From assembly GCA_023897205.1 (NCBI GenBank), contig JAHWDD010000004.1, positions 6,138,001-6,202,000 on the forward strand: DNA of 64,000 bases, read 5' to 3'. The position numbers and the translations under genes are program-made. The first letter of the stretch is position 1. The number at the start of each line of letters is the position of its first letter. This stretch comes from Exophiala sp. HKRS030. Lineage: Eukaryota > Ascomycota > Eurotiomycetes > Chaetothyriales > Herpotrichiellaceae. The notes beneath the pieces were generated by a model, which ran no database searches, was not told the DNA's origin, and was given only the letters and a program-made list of their open reading frames with translations. Below, one piece after another: positions 46,210 through 57,511 of this stretch.

Positions 46210-48520
46210 GAAACCCCTCGTCGCCTTCACCCTGAGTCCAGGACAATTCACAATCGGCCCAAGGTTTGTCCTCCTTCTCCTCTTGTACGATGCGACCTCG
46301 AAACTCATAACGTCTTTGCGTTCTCTCCATCACATTACCCCCACCTGAACCTATCATGCTGTGTCTGAGAAGTCTAGACTTGTGTCATGAACAATACCCA
46401 GGCAAAATACGAATGGCCCATCGTTGCAAAGGCCTTCTATTCCTAGTTGGGCAAATGCAATGCCATAAACCGCTGCCTCTTGCTCTACGAGTCTATTCAA
46501 CGACTTGAAACGCATGATTTAGGAGCTTGCTTGTGTCTATGCGCGCAGACCCTGTGAATGCCCTTCTATACCCGAAAGCAACAAGGCTTGAAGGCCTTAC
46601 AGAGTCTACTCTAAACATATCCGGAAAATCGGGTTTGCCAAGTCGAAATCGAATGTTACTGGCTCATGAAGTTGATCCATCCAAGATCCCCCAACTAAGT
46701 ATATCATGCACACAGTCTAGCTACGTGGACGCTGGAATCAACAGGTCTGTTTTTGAGGCAGGCGACCAACCCAGATGATGTTGTACCGACTCCACGGCTA
46801 CACACCACGGAGAATGATCAATGAGCCTGCATTGTCGATTGGCAAGCCTGAAGGTAGGGGCTTGAAAAGAACAAGAGACCTATCTCGGTCCTCGCATGGC
46901 CGAATTACAGCTATACCCTTAAATCAAGAGCTGGTTGTTCTCGATTCGTCCCAGAAATTTTCTCTTGTGAGGCTGAGGCTAACCGCCGAATACTGTTTTA
47001 TTATTAGACAGATCCATGTCTACGTTGTGCTCTGAAGACCTGTTGGGCGGGTCATGTCCAGCGATCGATCAGTCGTATGTACAGTAGATGGTGACCATGG
47101 TTGTGATGATCCGAGCAAAGAATGTCTCACCACAGTGTCAGCTGGGCCTACTGTATGCTGGGGAGGCTCTCAGCTAAAGGTACACTGCCATGAGGTAAGG
47201 AATGCATGATAGGTACAAGGTGGGCCAAATCCCCGTACCCAACAAAATCTCCAACGCAAGCACAGCAACCCTGACGAGTTCAAAAACGGCGCAAAGGTGT
47301 ATTGAGCAGGGTTGAGCAGGGTTGATCAGGCTTGCATTGGAGGCTTGCATGCTGCAAGCTATCTTTTTGGCGACCTATTGGTCTTCGCAAGTAGCTTTCT
47401 CGACGGAAAACGGGATGAACGGCCAGAACACGCCAAACCAAACGAAGAACCAAAACAAAGCCCTCCCTCACTTGTCCTCACGGGGCGAAAGCGACTACCG
47501 AAATGGTAACGATTGATAGTGATGATGTACTCCGTCCACCCACGCCCGACACGGGCAGGCTTTGCAAGGGACGTATGGCGGCCACATCGGATGAAAGCGT
47601 CCAGGAAGTAAAAAGAAAAGGTAAATGCAGACCCAGAATAGCAGCACGGGACGTGGAATGTATCGATCGAGTGTTTGTTTCTCTGTATGCCTCTATCTTT
47701 GGTGTTTACGTGTCGGAATGAGGTGTCGTAAGCAGAGTGTCCATGAACTTCCTCGAATCGACTTGCATTGTCTTTGTCCTTGTCTTAGAAAGCAACCCGT
47801 TTTTGGAAGTGCAGAAGATCCATCCATTCTTAGCCCAGAACAGAGAGCCGTAGAGAAGATGAGTTTACCAGTAGAACGGGTCGATGCATGCGAATGCAAG
47901 CCACTCGGTGTTTGGCGAAGGCTGAACAAGCCAACGTGGACATTGGTGTCTGCAGTAGAATCCTGGTAGGCTAGTGGTTGTCGTCGTGCAGCACAATCGG
48001 CGATTCCAACATCGAGGGCTGTTGGGCGTGCATGGAGAATGCCAGTGATAGTCAGTGATTGGTGGACGATGCCGCGTTGCGCAGCTTCGGCTAATGCTGG
48101 CGTAAGGCTAGAATGCTAAGGCTGGAGCAATGTGGCTTTCCCAGACTTTCTGGCTAAGCGAGATGGTGTACAAGAGAGTTCAGCCTGAAGATCAAATTGG
48201 GAAGGACTAAACATCAAGATGGGATGAACTCGAGATCTGAGACAAGCATGCCGTGGCATGCATCTGGAGATACTTGTCGTTTTCCGGACATCTGTGGCTC
48301 AATTATGGACAAATGGGGAAAGGAATCTGTCGACATATTGTTTTCTGAAAAGCCTAAGTGAGAGAATAAGGCGAGCTAAAAAGATAGCTAGTCTCGCTGA
48401 GAGCGAGCGGCTGAAGACGCAGACAAATTGAAGCGGACTCGGCGAATCGATGGGAAGGTCACGACAGATCACGAGATGCAGAGTAGAAAAGGTGGGTATG
48501 TGTGGATTCTGCGGCCAGGC

Positions 48521-48739
48521 CTAGAAGTCGTGCCTGTCTATCACGCACGCAATCGAAAAGATCATCAAACACGTGGGACAAGGCCGATAGTCATGTTGTA
48601 GTGTAGGCGGTCCGCTCCTAGAACTGTCGATGAATGCAAGTATTGTCAATAATGTCTCAGTATTTCTCCGCTCGATGTTGATCTGGAACGTGGCCAGGCA
48701 GACCAGAATCAGAAGACGGACTTTTGTAATGGATTTCAT
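48521..48739 (-). CDS. Possible small secreted protein
   Basis: A 72-codon frame from the ATG at 48739, which has a good fungal start context (ccatcATGaaa). The first 20 residues (MKSITKVRLLILVCLATFQ) look like a signal peptide. The remainder has three cysteines, including CPTC, and no recognisable domain. The frame is also open upstream of the ATG, and an intron inside it cannot be excluded. The support is signal-like composition and start context only, so it could be chance. Confidence 0.28.
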   Translation of the reverse strand: MKSITKVRLLILVCLATFQINIERRNTETLLTILAFIDSSRSGPPTLQHDYRPCPTCLMIFSIACVIDRHDF

Positions 48740-49082
48740 GATGGAGAAGGATGGGGTTTGAAACTTGATGTGGCAAAACTCCAATCGAAAAGAGGAAATA
48801 TGTCGTGACGATCTCTGCTGGAACTCCGTAGTTGACGGAACCAAGAACGAATGAAAGTTGACAATGAGCAAGGGCTTGCCAGAACTGTTCAAGTTGTAAA
48901 CTTTATTGTTAAGGAAATGTCCAAACGAAGCTTGGAATAGACATCCTTCCGGGTAAAGGAGCATATCAACAGTCAAGGATGTCAATACTAAATCTCACAA
49001 GGCTCGCAACCCCTTCTCAGCAACCCGTGAGCTGTACCCAAGACACCTCCTCCGAGCCTTTGATAATCTTTGATTCTGTAGC
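48740..49082. other. Intergenic, little to report
   Basis: Short interval between the possible small secreted protein and the unknown gene ending at 49083. No structure seen. Confidence 0.4.
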
Positions 49083-50264
49083 CTAGTTTGGGGTGTTATG
49101 AGAGACTGGCTGTGTTGGGCGTATTCTAGCCATTTCCAAAGGCCGATCTCCTGATGATGAGCTACTGTCTTCTGGTGGTACAAATCCATTCGAGATAGCC
49201 TCTATGCTTGGGCGTACCTCGTCGTCGTCAACCGGTAAGATCGCTCTTCTGTATGATGATGGCTGGCCATTTTCAAAGTCACGCACCAAGTAAAGTAACT
49301 TGAGATTGTTCATGAGTAAGGGATCCCATGATCTTGTGACTTGCGGAGAGTGCCACCCAGGTGATCCCGTCGTGTATGCTGCTTTGATGACTCCATAACA
49401 CTGATCGTACATTTTCCCCAGATGAGCTGCCTTCTGCTGGTCGGTGTATATGCTGGTAAAGTATTCCCAAACCTCGCCGACCTGCAAACTGATTTGTGGT
49501 AGGATAAGTCGAGGGTAATAGAGATGCATCTTGAGGACGGAACCCCGGGTGTCTTCGGGCTCAATCCACGAGAATGCAGCCACTATCTCTGCCAAATAAT
49601 CCAACCTCCAGATGGGAGCAGCCAGGATAGAGCCATCTTGATGTCTGCAGCGCACCTGTGAGGCTTGTTAGGTGGAGGGCAATCTCGTTGAAACAAGTCT
49701 GCTCACCTAGCAATCCTTGAAAACAAGTCTTATGGCATGGCGTCCTGCTGCAACCGAAGCTTGCATTTTTTCCCTCAGGATATCCCCACGTTTTTTGGCT
49801 CTGGCAATCAAGTTTACCATGTATCTTGCAGCATTGTTAATGTCAACCATAGGGGTCAGGCCAGGGTCAATCGAGTCGTGTTGAGGATCGAATGTAATGA
49901 CCATGACACACTTGTTGGCAAGAACCAAGTGGCTGATATCCCGAGACCTGAGTGACTGATGATTGATGTCGACTTTGAGCAGCTGGAGATTTTGTCCTGG
50001 TGAATTGCTTGGGGATTCCATCATATCTGTGATTCTGATTGCAACCCGAGGATCTGGCTCAGTGGAAGCTTGAGGAACGCCACTGGACGTATCATCAGAG
50101 GGTGGAGCTGGTTGCTCGACACCATTGAGCCATTGATCGATTGAGCCACCCTTCTGGGTATGCAAGTTGTTCGACCCAGGCGTGTCGTAGTGGATAGGCT
50201 GGGTTGTTGGGTCAAGGGCAAACGGAGCGACATCTCCATCCAGGGAGTCAGACGTCCAAGACAT
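49083..50264 (-). CDS. Unknown protein gene with an in-frame stop at the exon end
   Basis: Exon 1 (49707-50264) encodes 185 residues from the ATG at 50264, with an acidic Pro/Ser-rich N-terminus followed by an ordered-looking part (DISHLVLANKCVMVITFD, AARYMVNLIARAKKRGDIL). Its last codon is TAG, directly followed by a consensus donor (gtgagc). A 51-nt intron (49656-49706) then leads in phase 0 into a 190-codon frame (49083-49655) that begins VRCRHQDGSILAAPIWRLDY and reads like a genuine continuation. If the final codon had been CAG or AAG, the normal exon-end consensus, one protein of about 376 residues would result. So the gene either yields a truncated protein or carries a nonsense change or sequence error. 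I recognise no family. Confidence 0.55.
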
Positions 50265-51138
50265 GATGAATGTGCTGTAAATGAAAGAGGTTTGTGGGTT
50301 TCAAAAAGAATGCAAGAGGTGGCAGATACTTGAAACACAAAATGGCTAGACAATGCAACTAAGTTGATCAGAAGATGCTGTGTGTTATGTGCAGGGGAAG
50401 ATCAACAAGAGCAGTGGAAGAATTCGATGGAAGATTGAAATAGAGGTCGAGATTCATCCTCGCTACTTCCCAAAGCACTTACCTGTTCATGGCAGGGAGG
50501 ATGTCATCAATAGAGGAAGGTGCGATGCATGCAGGAGGACGCATCAATATTGAAACGTCAGAGCAAAAGCTGGTCGCTACGCTATGCCTGATAGAGATGC
50601 CGGTCAACGAATTCCCTCCCTGGAAAATTTCCATGATTCCCACTATTGTTGTTGATGAAAGAGTTGTATGCGATGGTAAGAATGTTGGATATCTAGGACC
50701 TGGAGCACCCAGAGGTACCGTAACTGCGGACAGCCTTGTGGTGCACGTGCTGTGAGCAAATCACATTCGGCAAACCTTCCATCCAATAACCCGCGGTGTG
50801 GTTTTTGGGCTTGGTGAATTTTTGTGTGGGCCAGGCACCTCTGAACCATGATTGGTTAAAAGCTCATACCAAGGCTGCGGCTTGGTGCATTCTCACCGCG
50901 GAACTCCAGCCTGATGTGATGAGTGCGGGCCGGGCATCAATGCTGTGATGGAACTTTCAAGAATCTTTTGTCCGCACAATCCTCAGCCCAACTTCTGACC
51001 TCAAGTCATTTCGCCAGATACTGTTCATATCTATCAGCCATCTCTGACTATCCTGTGGCTCTATTAAAGAACTATAGGCAGTCTTTCAAGGCAGTACCCA
51101 ACCTAGACACCCCACCATCACCATTGTCAACTTTCGCC
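50265..51138. promoter_or_regulatory. Divergent promoter region
   Basis: About 870 bases between the divergent unknown gene and the cyclophilin-40 gene. It presumably holds both promoters. A short plus-strand frame at 50489-50755 has no recognisable content. Confidence 0.45.
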
Positions 51139-52519
51139 ATGGCTACTTCAGAAAGCGGTAAGCTTAGCACACATTCGCAAGATCGGAGTATCGCTTCTAA
51201 CAGCCTCTCAGGAAGACCCCGAGTCTACTTTGACATCAAAATTGGTGACAGAGACGAAGGCCGAGTTGTCTTCGAACTTGTAAGTCGCGATGTTCCCAAC
51301 TTCAAACTTCATACTGACATCTATAGTTCAACGATGGTACGCTCACGATGATACCTTGACATCTCCCTCTTATCAACTGACAATGTCTATCAGTTGTTCC
51401 CAAGACCGCTGAAAACTTCCGCGCCCTCTGTGTCGGCGATAAAGGCAAGAGCAAGTCAGGCAAGCCCTTGAGCTACAAAGGTATTGAACTCAAAATCAAA
51501 GAGATAAGGTTGTGGCAGGATACTGAACTTCAAAAGGTTCCATTTTTCACCGTGTCATCAAGTCTTTCATGATCCAAGGTGGTGACTTCACAAACTTCAA
51601 CGGCACTGGTGGAGAGTCTATCTATGGCGAGAAGTTTGACGATGAGAATTTCGAGTTGAAGCATGATCGACCCTTCCTATTGTCAATGGCCAATTCTGGT
51701 CCAGGTAGGTGTGGTATGACCCTACATTGAGACACTCTCACTGATTCAGCAGGCACCAACGGCTCTCAATTCTTCGTCACCACTGTACCAACTCCCCACC
51801 TCGATGGCAAGCACGTAGTGTTTGGAGAAGTCATCAACGGCAAGAACATCGTTCGCAAGATCGAGAATCTACCCACACAATCAGACAAGCCAACACAGGA
51901 TGTCGTTGTTGCCGATTGTGGTCAGTTAGAAGGACAAAGCTATAGCACAGCAACCCAGAAAGCTCCCGATGCAACCGGTGATCCGTACGAGGATTTCCCC
52001 GATGACCAAGGGGAAGGATTGAAAGGTGAAGAATACTACAAAATCGCACTCGACCTGAAAGAATATGGAAACAAAGCATTCAAAGCCGGCGACCTGGAGA
52101 TAGGCATCGAGAAATACCAAAAGGCGCTGAGATATCTGAACGAATACCCAGCCACCAACGAAAACGACCCCAAGGACCTGCAAGGCAACCTCGACTCTCT
52201 CCGGTTCACGCTCCACAGCAACTCGGCCCTCCTCGCCAACAAGACCAAGAGATACGCCGAAGCACAGAAATGGGCAGGCTTTGCACTGGACGGGACTCCC
52301 AAGGATGCCAAAGACGCCGACAAGGCCAAAGTCTACTTCCGCCGTGCCCAAGCTCGCGTTGCTCTCAAGGATCTGGAAGCCGGACTCAAGGACTACGAGG
52401 AAGCAGCCAAGCTCGCCCCGAACGACGCAGGAATCAAGAGCGAGCTTGCCAAGACCAAGAAGATACTGCAGGACAGCATCAAGAGGGAGAAGGAGAGCTA
52501 CAAGAAGTTCTTCAGCTGA
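51139..52519 (+). CDS. CPR6: Cyclophilin-40 peptidyl-prolyl isomerase (Cpr6/CypD type)
   Basis: Six exons (51139-51157, 51212-51279, 51327-51336, 51394-51480, 51537-51704, 51753-52519) give 372 residues. The cyclophilin domain (about 10-175) has [20 protein letters not shown] with the catalytic Arg and substrate-pocket residues, [18 protein letters not shown], and [10 protein letters not shown], where His replaces the Trp that binds cyclosporin in other cyclophilins, as is typical of Cyp40. The C-terminal half has three TPR repeats ([19 protein letters not shown] onward), which dock on the C-terminus of Hsp90. It acts as an Hsp90 co-chaperone and prolyl isomerase in the cytosol. The third exon is only 10 nt, but the reading frame needs it to give [14 protein letters not shown]. 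Confidence 0.95.
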
Positions 52520-53118
52520 GCATGAATGGCCGTCGAATTGAATGAGGGACGAGAACTGTCTGTCTGCTCGTAGGTTCTCATAGTGGCGCGTCAGTTGGAA
52601 GCTAGTTAGAAGAATGTGTCTCGACGCGGGGCGAAGACCTTTTCCGTCTTCGAGATTTCCTCATTTGAGGCGAACTAATTGTTCACAATCCCGGAGCTCA
52701 GCGAGCATGAATAGAAGAGCCTTGAACGCAAGCACAACTTGACCTCTGAGTACCAGGGCGGCAACGCCATAAATCGTCGTGTTAAGGTGTGTTTCAGTGA
52801 TGGCTTTCGGCGACAGAATTGGTCGGGCATGAAATGGTAGCAACGTACTAGATAATGCATTCACGAAATTAACCTCAATTGAATCATGGATGAGATGATT
52901 AGAACTTCTTTGACATGAAATCTCTTCTCATTATGCTTCCTGCAAGGAGAATTAATCCTTGATCTGACTTCCTTTCTCATTCTCTTTTTCATCCCAACAT
53001 TGATACTTGATAACTGACCGTTCGTTGATCGGGACACCTTTCCTTTCCTGCCAAGTATCATGACCGAATGTGAGAATTATCTCTCAACACCCCCAATTGA
53101 TTCATCTTCTAACTGCTC
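52520..53118. other. Intergenic between convergent genes
   Basis: The 3' flanks of the cyclophilin-40 gene and of the FAD oxidoreductase gene. I see nothing specific. Confidence 0.5.
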
Positions 53119-54943
53119 TCAAGGCTGACTCCTGCCGTCCTTGTTCGCACCTTCAGGAGCCAAATTGCCCGTACTTCTGCCAATCTTCATCTCCTGCCTC
53201 CAAGTAGTCCTCTCCTCGCTGACCACTCCAGGCCCATTATATATACTGCCATAATCACCAGTAGCCCACTTCTTACCCTCCTTGGCTTTCTCGGTGTTTG
53301 CATTCTTCCACTTACGACGATACCACTTTCCGTAGATCAACAGATAATAGAGTCTGAAGCTCAACAGGGCGAATTTGTCATGCTCGAGATCCTCAGGATA
53401 GTCGGCGCCAAGGTCGACGGCGGCGGCAATGCCCGCGATGATCGCAACTTCGTGGGCGTTGACGAGCGTCCAGCTCGATGCGAAGCGTGTGGCGTTCTTG
53501 GCCTGTAGGAACATAAGCCATGGGATAACGAAGATGTAGTGCGTGAATGAGTGGCACAGTTGGTGCCACCAGTCGGAGCGGATAATTTTGGACTTGTCGA
53601 TCTCGTTATCCGACCACAGGTGACTGTCGCGGTCTTTATTCAGATAGATAGTCTGGAACACGTGGTCTTCGAACGGTACACGTTCGGGGAACTGTGATTG
53701 GTAGTTGGTCGTGTCGAAGCACATTTCGAGTTTTGACAAATCCTTCTCGTACATTTTGATATAGTACATGGGCGGAAACCAGTTTTGGCGAACTCGTTGC
53801 GGGAGCTTTGATCCTTGCCAGATAGAGAGTTGACGGCAAGCGACTCTTGGTAGAAGTTTTGGTAATGTTTCTTCATGTAATCGGAATCTGTGTGGGTGAT
53901 GGTGATGTCGTCGGAAAATTTGGCGCTGCCGAGGACCTTACGTTCGCGCCAGGTCGAGGTTTTGCCCAAGACCCGTTTTGCCGTATCAGCAAGTACGCAA
54001 AGGATGAGTTCGTCGTAATGTTCTTCAAATGCAGTAGCGTCCTGGTCGCCGTCCACGGGGTTGTGGCCATCAGGAGCAGGAGTCCTATTCCTCAGAGAAA
54101 CGACGACTCCGTTCTTCTTGGATCGAGATATGACGCTGTTGAGTTCGGTCGATAGTCGGACCGTGACGCCTCGCGAGACGAGATCCTTCCGCCAAGTCTC
54201 GTAGAATTCGCTGAAATTGGGAAAGACAACCATGGGAGGATGGTTTGATGCAATGGAAAGAGGGTCGGGAGGATACCACATGCCATAAGTTGGAGATGTG
54301 CATAGTCTTTCGAGCATGATAGCTGGCACTTCAGGCGTATAATTGCCGGTACCAAGGAAAAGAGCTGTCATAGGAAGGCCGACAGTGTTTGCGAATTCGT
54401 CCGAAAACATCCAAATCTTGAAGAAGTATTTGAGTGGAATCAGGGCGAAGAAGACTTCAAACCAACGCATGAATTTCAAAGCAAAAGCTAATCGTTTGAC
54501 TTCTTTTTGATGCCGAGCTAGAAGTTCTGTTGGAAAGACGTTGGTCCAGAAAGTCTTGTCTTTTCCAAACGAAACGTGTATATTGACCGGATCAGCATGG
54601 AAGCCCTGTCGAGCAAACATGGTCAGGGTATGATGGAAGATATAACTCCCCCTTGAACACCCTGGTTGAACCAGCTAGCGCCATGTCTATCCTTGTTGAT
54701 GGGGATGGAAAAAGCCTGACCACCACAATAATCAACAGCATCGATGAGTGTTATGTTAAATTTGTCAGGATGTTGAGAAAGATGATGGGCAGCCGACATT
54801 CCAGCGGCACCTGCACCAACGATAAGCACCTTTTTGCGGCCATCTTTGGCTTTGAGTGGTTGTTGAAACATGACACTAGCGTTGGCAGAAGCGGTGCGCT
54901 CAATGTCTCTTCGATGTGCTGAATGACTGCTGCTCCCGTCCAT
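53119..54943 (-). CDS. FAD-dependent amine-oxidase-like oxidoreductase, two frame breaks
   Basis: Three frames (54943-54650, 54650-53770, 53770-53119) combine into one intronless protein of about 608 residues. The start ATG is 54943. Near residue 40 is the Rossmann motif KVLIVGAGAAGMSAAHHL, then an acidic residue ending the second strand, the FAD-binding pattern of the amine-oxidase/NAD_binding_8 group. The first break, in the ccccc at 54648-54652 (plus strand), is mended by one base to read NQGVQGGSYIFHHTLTMF. The second, in the ggg at 53770-53772, is mended to FRPMYYIKMYEKD. Both are conserved-looking junctions. The C-terminal 200 residues carry Trp/Tyr-rich, membrane-leaning sequence (FTHYIFVIPWLMFLQAKN). 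Substrate unknown. Two single-base gaps in short G/C runs in one gene point to consensus error. Confidence 0.8.
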
Positions 54944-56048
54944 CAACCAAAGATGAAATCAGACGAAGACACAAAACCCATGATGAATTGAAGTCAGATG
55001 AAAAGACAGAACATATTAGATGAGACGATATGTCCATTATGTGACATGTGTGTTGTGCAATGTGTGCTTAGTTCCTTACAAAAGTCGTGACGGGGGGGAA
55101 GAGTGTCGACGTCATCATTTTGTCCAAGCACATCGGAATTCTGTCAGGTACCAGATCTGATCTTCGTGGAGATCGGAGATCATTCGACGGGAACAATAGC
55201 CTAGTTGACATGGTGATGAACTGGATTTGAGGAGGTCACGATGCAGATATCAGATATGTCACCATTTTGACAATAGCATCTCATATGAACATTTGGAGTG
55301 TAAGGAACGATCGTTGGATGATAAAAATCGTCCTGCGTCCCTGGATCTGATGTTGATCTCGCATGGAATCTTCCGGCTTTGGCGAAAAGATGATCCGAGA
55401 TCTCGATCGGGAAACAAAACGGGGGAAGCGACGATGAGAGTCTTGGCACCAAGTTAGATCAACGCAGTTGCGCACCTTAAGTCCCCAAAACTTGGGCGTG
55501 TGTCTGCCCACCTCTCTGTATGTTCCTGGGTCGGAACTCACTATTTTATTGTTATTGTCCAGACTCTCCATTCAGCAGTGTTGCCCGTCGAAAACTACCT
55601 AGACAACTGCTAGCCCTTTCCTTCCGATGCCTACGGACATAGGCTGGTATGTACCAACTCGGTATTAGGTAGGGATCTCATCTGCCGACGCTCCTGCCTG
55701 TTTTGTGCCAGAGCACGCACTGTACAACGGCAGGCACGAGGCGGTACGGAATTGGTGCAGGTACGGAAAGCGTTCCGCAAATTCCCCCGTTGTGCAGATT
55801 GCGCTCCTTCTCTGTTCTCGGGCTCGGCCTAACTCGTCCCTCGTTCTCCCCGCTTGCCTGCGGAGAATGGCTTCATTTTCAAGTCCCCCTCACTCACGCC
55901 ATTGAATGTTTACAATTTCTGAGCGAACATATTCAACCACTTTTCCACTTCTTTTACCTGTTCCAAGTGTTGTACTGAGACTGCTTTCTATTTCTGGACA
56001 TATCGGCCCCAAAACTAATCACTCGACAACCGCCCCCTCATTCTCATC
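54944..56048. promoter_or_regulatory. Divergent promoter region
   Basis: 1.1 kb between the divergent oxidoreductase and SDR genes; presumed promoters of both. It includes a gggggg-bearing segment near 55090 and a C-rich leader before 56049. No gene recognised. Confidence 0.45.
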
Positions 56049-56878
56049 ATGTCCGCCAAAGTTGCCCTAGTCACGGCATCAAGCGCGGGCCTCGGGGCTG
56101 CCACGGTCAAAGCCCTCGCTGCACACTTTCGGGTTGTCGTCAACTATAATTCGCGCTTGGAAAAGGCCGAAGAAGTCATCAAAGAAGCCTCGTCCATCAC
56201 ACCGTTCTACCAATCCTCCTCATCCGAATCCCGCTTTCATGCCATCAAAGCAGACGTGCAACAACGCTCCGAAATTCAGAGACTTGTCGCTGAGACTGTG
56301 GAAAAGTTCGGTCGATTAGATCTTGTTGTTAGCAATGCTGGCTGGACACGTCTGACCAATTTCTTTGATATCGAGCAACAGGTGAATGAGGAGGATTGGG
56401 ACAAGTGCTTCAGCGTCAACGTCAAGAGTCATCTGTGGCTGTTTTACGCCGCACTGCCACATCTGGAAAAGTCCGAGGGTGGTGGTTCTTTCATTACTAT
56501 TGCCAGTCTGGCAGGTGTAAGGCCGAGCGGCAGTTCCTTACCATATGCCGTCACAAAAGCTGCCGAGATTCACTTGACCAAGGGTTTGGCCTTGATCAGC
56601 GGACCTAAAGTCAGATGCAACAGTGTCAGCCCAGGACTGATGTTGACTGAATGGTAAGTTTACAAACACGGGTACTATCGTTGACTTTCCTACTCAAGCT
56701 AATTGTCTATGTATAGGGAGCGCAATTCCCAGAATCAAAGGTAAAAGCCACCACTGAGAAGTCTGCGCTGAAACGAACTGCTACACCTGAAGATGTAGCG
56801 GACCAAATTAAAACAATCGCGCTCAGCAAGTCCATCACCGGCCAGAACGTGGTTCTGGATTGCGGTATCGCTATATGA
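56049..56878 (+). CDS. Short-chain dehydrogenase/reductase, one frame break at an intron junction
   Basis: Exons 56049-56653 and 56717-56878 give about 255 residues. Classical SDR motifs are present: VTASSAGLGAATV (cofactor loop), VVSNAGWTRL, SVNVKSHLWLF, catalytic Ser in FITIASLAGVRP, and YAVTKAAE with the Tyr-x-x-x-Lys pair. The C-terminus ALKRTATPEDVADQIK and TGQNVVLDCGI is also typical. With the obvious donor (56654) and acceptor (56715-56716) the second exon is one base out of frame; a fourth G at 56716-56718 would give LTEWGAQFPESKV. Cofactor is probably NADP(H) or NAD(H); the substrate is not evident. Neighbouring genes give no pathway context. Confidence 0.87.
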
Positions 56879-57511
56879 GCAGAAAGTTACACTCTTGAAG
56901 CTGCCCATGATGCTAATCGAGGGATTCAAACCGTGACCCTGAGAATGTGGCTAGAGGAACCAATACAACCACCCCTCATTACCAAATATGCTTCGGGCCA
57001 ACTCCTGGTCTTTGCATATGACGTGGAGAGGTCCTGCGTATGGTGGCTCTTCGATGCATTGTTCAAAATGATTGCAATACAGTTTGCCACATATCACCAA
57101 ACCACGCAATGCACCTCCCTAGTTCCGTTGTAAGGTACATTGGCATTCATCACTACCCGCTCCATTTTGTTGAGTGCTTGATGGTCTTGTAGTAGAGGGA
57201 ATAGGAGCCGGTTCTTGGCTGTACAGTGTGGGAAATCGATCACATTTGTCAAGTTTATCATTGAAAAGTACACTCAGGACTTGTTTCTAGCTATCCATTA
57301 TTACCACGTGGTTTTCACAGGACGCACCAGGGTTGTGGGGTGTACAATTGTTCATATTGTTCGTCTTATTATTCTCATCAAGGGGTATCATGTAACTCGC
57401 TGCTGTTATCTGAGAACTTCAATCCCATATGTAGTTCAGGAAAAACTGCACATCATTGTGTAGTGTCGTCAACCCCATTAGACTTTCACAAACAGTGAAC
57501 ACCAACCTGGT
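56879..57511. other. Intergenic between convergent genes
   Basis: The 3' flanks of the SDR gene and of the NOM1 gene. Short frames only. Confidence 0.5.

Larger units (their letters stand above)
40146..48520. other. 8.4-kb gene-poor region
   Basis: No frame on either strand has recognisable domains, a signal peptide or a joinable exon structure. GC content looks ordinary and there is no RIP signature, so this is not decayed transposon. Small simple repeats occur: a ggct run at about 42088-42106, a gaggac tract at 43095-43121, a gagttc/gatctc tract at 46173-46209 and a triplicated gagcagggtt-like unit at 47300-47332. An 8-bp-arm inverted repeat (tcgagaatggattctcga) lies near 43650. Genes broken by base-call errors, or non-coding RNA, could be hidden here. 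Confidence 0.5.
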
